A stretch of 64,000 bases of DNA, taken from positions 191,001 to 255,000 of the forward strand of contig JAEWJZ010000014.1 in assembly GCA_023386315.1 (NCBI GenBank), given 5' to 3'. The notes under the pieces are model-generated. The model was not told where the DNA came from, ran no database searches, and saw only the letters and a list, made by a program, of their open reading frames with translations. The translations under genes were made by a program, and so were the position numbers. This DNA comes from Bacillota bacterium. GTDB lineage: Bacteria > Bacillota > Clostridia > Lachnospirales > Lachnospiraceae. This document shows, piece by piece, positions 62,158 through 64,000 of this stretch (within the stretch, counting starts at the first letter, position 1; the number at the start of each line of letters is the position of its first letter).

Positions 62158-62850
62158 TTATTCGATACTTCCCATCTTTTTCTGCTGCCATTTTACAGCA
62201 GCTATGTAGAGCAATACAATAATCAGTCCCTGAACGGCAATTGCTCCAAACCAGCCAAATACGTCAGGTAAAAATACCTTTGGAGCATTGGCATTTAATT
62301 TACCCCAGAATCCCATGTCATGAGCACCCCAGACGGAACCTGCAATAAAAAATACCAGTGACAGCATCTGCATGAGGAAGCCCTCTCCCACACGCATTAA
62401 TGTTCCGGAAGCACAGCCTCCTGCAATTACCATACCGATTCCAAATAAAACGGCCCCGATGATCAACGGCAGCCCGATGGGAGATACCCCCGCCATGTTC
62501 AAATTGGAATCTCCGCCTCCCATGGCACTGGCATATTTGATTGCAACAAAACCCACGCTTGAAACAGCGACGGCTACCAGGACGGCTCTTGTTACTGATG
62601 TGCTCCCTGTTATGCAGGGATCACGGAACGCTGCTGTAAAACAGAATCTGGAGCGCTGCAGAATATAACCAAATGCGATACCAAAGATCCAGTAAACCGG
62701 AAGCTTATTGCTCCCCTGCCCCAAATAGAATCCAAAAGCAATGATCAGTGCAGTAAGCAGTATAGCAAATGGAATCTGACTCTTTTTGGGCTTTCTTGTC
62801 TTACGCACTCTTTGTGTACCTGATTCGGTACTTGAATTAGTCTCTGACAC
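62158..62850 (-). CDS. YeeE/YedE-family sulfur transporter, first half-unit
   Basis: 230 residues starting at GTG 62850, six bases after GGAGG. Five or six hydrophobic segments; two cysteine motifs, QRSRFCFTAAFRDPCITG and AGGCASGTLMRVGEGF, that match the pore cysteines of TsuA-type thiosulfate transporters. With the downstream 185-residue protein it would make one complete transporter. Leftward promoter about 55 bases upstream (TTAACA-18-TATAAT). Confidence 0.85.
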   Translation of the reverse strand: MSETNSSTESGTQRVRKTRKPKKSQIPFAILLTALIIAFGFYLGQGSNKLPVYWIFGIAFGYILQRSRFCFTAAFRDPCITGSTSVTRAVLVAVAVSSVGFVAIKYASAMGGGDSNLNMAGVSPIGLPLIIGAVLFGIGMVIAGGCASGTLMRVGEGFLMQMLSLVFFIAGSVWGAHDMGFWGKLNANAPKVFLPDVFGWFGAIAVQGLIIVLLYIAAVKWQQKKMGSIE

Positions 62851-62945
62851 TTGAATCCTCCCTTCTACATTGATAATTATATAACGATCTTTACAGTAAG
62901 ATTATATCACAATAAATTTAAAGCTGTTAATCAAGATTTTGATAT

Positions 62946-62966
62946 GGTATAAGATATCCTTATACC
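62946..62966. promoter_or_regulatory. Inverted repeat between sulfur operon and LysR gene
   Basis: GGTATAAG-ATATC-CTTATACC, perfect 8-bp arms, in the divergent region; a half-site ATACCTTAT recurs at 62992-63000 and a TATAAT lies at 63007-63012 before the LysR gene. Fits a LysR-type binding site. Confidence 0.55.
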
Positions 62967-63071
62967 CAAACAAATCTTTTCACTAGTCATAATACCTTAT
63001 ATTTGTTATAATTGCCCAAGGGGAACTGTACGGAATTTTAACAGTTAGCAGTTTTACGAGGGGAGATTCTT

Positions 63072-63971
63072 ATGAATGTTCAAAATCTGAAGATGTTTAT
63101 CAAAATAGTGGAAACGGGCAGCATATCGAAGGCTGCGGAACTGATGAGCATCAGCCAGTCCGCATTAAGCCAGCAGCTTCGGGTCATGGAACTGGAAATC
63201 GGTGCCCGGCTCTTTGAACGCAATTATAACGGGGTCATACCTACCGATACGGGGAAAATCGTATACAGTCACGCCATGGAAATTACATCTTCTTATGACC
63301 GAATGTTTTTAGACATCTCTAACTCTCAAAATCAGAACAAAACCATACATATAATAGCCAATCCCTGCGTCTATTCCTACGCCCTGCCCTGTACCCTCTA
63401 TCATGTAAAGAACAATTATCCCCAATATACCCTTCATATGGAGGTCATGACCAGCCAGAATATTGAGGAAAAAATAACAAAGGGTCAGGCAGATATGGGG
63501 ATCATCATCGGCAGACCAAAGGATAAAAATCTTTCTTCCAAAAAAGTATTTACGGACAGGTTCTGTCTGGTCGCAGGAGAAAAGATGCAGGTTCCGGCCC
63601 GGTTATCATCTGAGGAACTTTATCATTATCCTCTGCTGATGCTTGACAAAAATCAGAAAACCAGGCAGCTCATAGACAGATCTTTAATAAAAAGCGGAAT
63701 TCAGATCAGCAGACTTCATATTCTTTACACACTGGAATCCACGGAATCCATTAAGCTGTCAGCGATCAATGGCTTCGGGCTTGCCTTTCTGCCCTATATG
63801 GCAATAAAAAAAGAGCTTTACCATAAGCAGCTCCGTATCATTGACTGTCCCGGGCTGGAGTTTGAGAATGATTATTACTCCATTAAACGTTCCAATGATG
63901 TTCCTGCCTCCCCTGAATCGGCAAAGCTCATAAAATATATTGAAAAAATATTAAAGGACACTATCTGCTAG
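63072..63971 (+). CDS. LysR-family regulator
   Basis: 299 residues. N-terminal winged helix MNVQNLKMFIKIVETGSISKAAELMSISQSALSQQLRVME and a C-terminal two-lobe ligand-binding domain (IHIIANPCVYSYALPC; GQADMGIIIGRP; YHYPLLMLDKNQKTRQLID). Divergent from the YeeE-TusA-YeeE-thioredoxin reductase operon, hence its likely activator, perhaps responding to sulfur status as CysB or CysL do. Start follows ACGAGGGGAGATTCTT. Nothing recognisable follows in the last 29 bases. Confidence 0.9.
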   Translation: MNVQNLKMFIKIVETGSISKAAELMSISQSALSQQLRVMELEIGARLFERNYNGVIPTDTGKIVYSHAMEITSSYDRMFLDISNSQNQNKTIHIIANPCVYSYALPCTLYHVKNNYPQYTLHMEVMTSQNIEEKITKGQADMGIIIGRPKDKNLSSKKVFTDRFCLVAGEKMQVPARLSSEELYHYPLLMLDKNQKTRQLIDRSLIKSGIQISRLHILYTLESTESIKLSAINGFGLAFLPYMAIKKELYHKQLRIIDCPGLEFENDYYSIKRSNDVPASPESAKLIKYIEKILKDTIC

Positions 63972-64000
63972 CAGTTATGGTGATTTCCCATACGCCGTTC

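Overview
The window looks like the chromosome of a low-to-mid GC anaerobic Firmicute, most likely a Lachnospiraceae member close to Lacrimispora or the old Clostridium saccharolyticum group. This is inferred from strong AGGAGG-type ribosome binding sites, consensus sigma-A promoters, many Rho-independent terminators, an [FeFe]-hydrogenase maturase (HydE), a molybdenum xanthine dehydrogenase, several diguanylate cyclases, a chemoreceptor, and sugar PTS and glycosidase genes. I see no rRNA, tRNA or CRISPR array. I ran no database search; family calls rest on motifs and architecture.

Layout. 1-2.9 kb (minus): partial GntR regulator, rpiB, aroC and a lactonase-fold protein. 3.1-7.8 kb (plus): an XRE-cupin regulator, potABCD polyamine transporter and a DUF1622 protein, ended by a bidirectional terminator. 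7.8-9.7 kb: two overlapping D12-class adenine methyltransferases. 9.8-12 kb: a diguanylate cyclase, the 3' stump of a chemoreceptor gene, and a small serine recombinase behind a 48-bp near-perfect palindrome. 12-17.8 kb: metal homeostasis (DtxR/MntR-like regulator, P1B ATPase, CsoR, with matching CsoR-type operators at ATPase and csoR promoters), plus a serine hydrolase, AraC and WYL regulators. 17.9-24.7 kb: chemoreceptor, tyrosine recombinase, ArsR-MFS pair, membrane diguanylate cyclase.

24.9-34.1 kb is a beta-glucoside region: divergent cellobiose-type PTS (IIC, IIA, IIB, with a small membrane protein, one broken and one intact AEC carrier) and a GH1 6-phospho-beta-glucosidase, a LicR-type PRD regulator, a likely independent small RNA, and a duplicated-domain protein that shares a 32-nt upstream box with the GH1 gene. 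34-47 kb: YitT-type membrane protein, HydE, GH105 hydrolase, a truncated DUF6790 gene, phosphoesterase and aldo/keto reductase, a second AraC-GyrI regulator, a 7TM diguanylate cyclase, a LytTR-DUF3021-methyltransferase operon and a MocR regulator.

47-51.4 kb: xanthine dehydrogenase in two subunits. Its leader carries a variant purine-riboswitch aptamer whose core overlaps the 5' arm of a terminator; this is the most interesting element here, and reads as a ligand-induced ON switch, possibly for xanthine. 51.4-54.9 kb: rubredoxin-domain protein, B3/B4 protein, DMT exporter and its divergent MocR regulator. 55-59.4 kb: a complete MurNAc recycling operon (murR, murQ, murP, mupG). 59.5-64 kb: rhodanese, and an operon of two half-length YeeE/YedE sulfur transporters around a TusA-like protein with a thioredoxin reductase bearing an extra thioredoxin-like domain, divergent from a LysR regulator.
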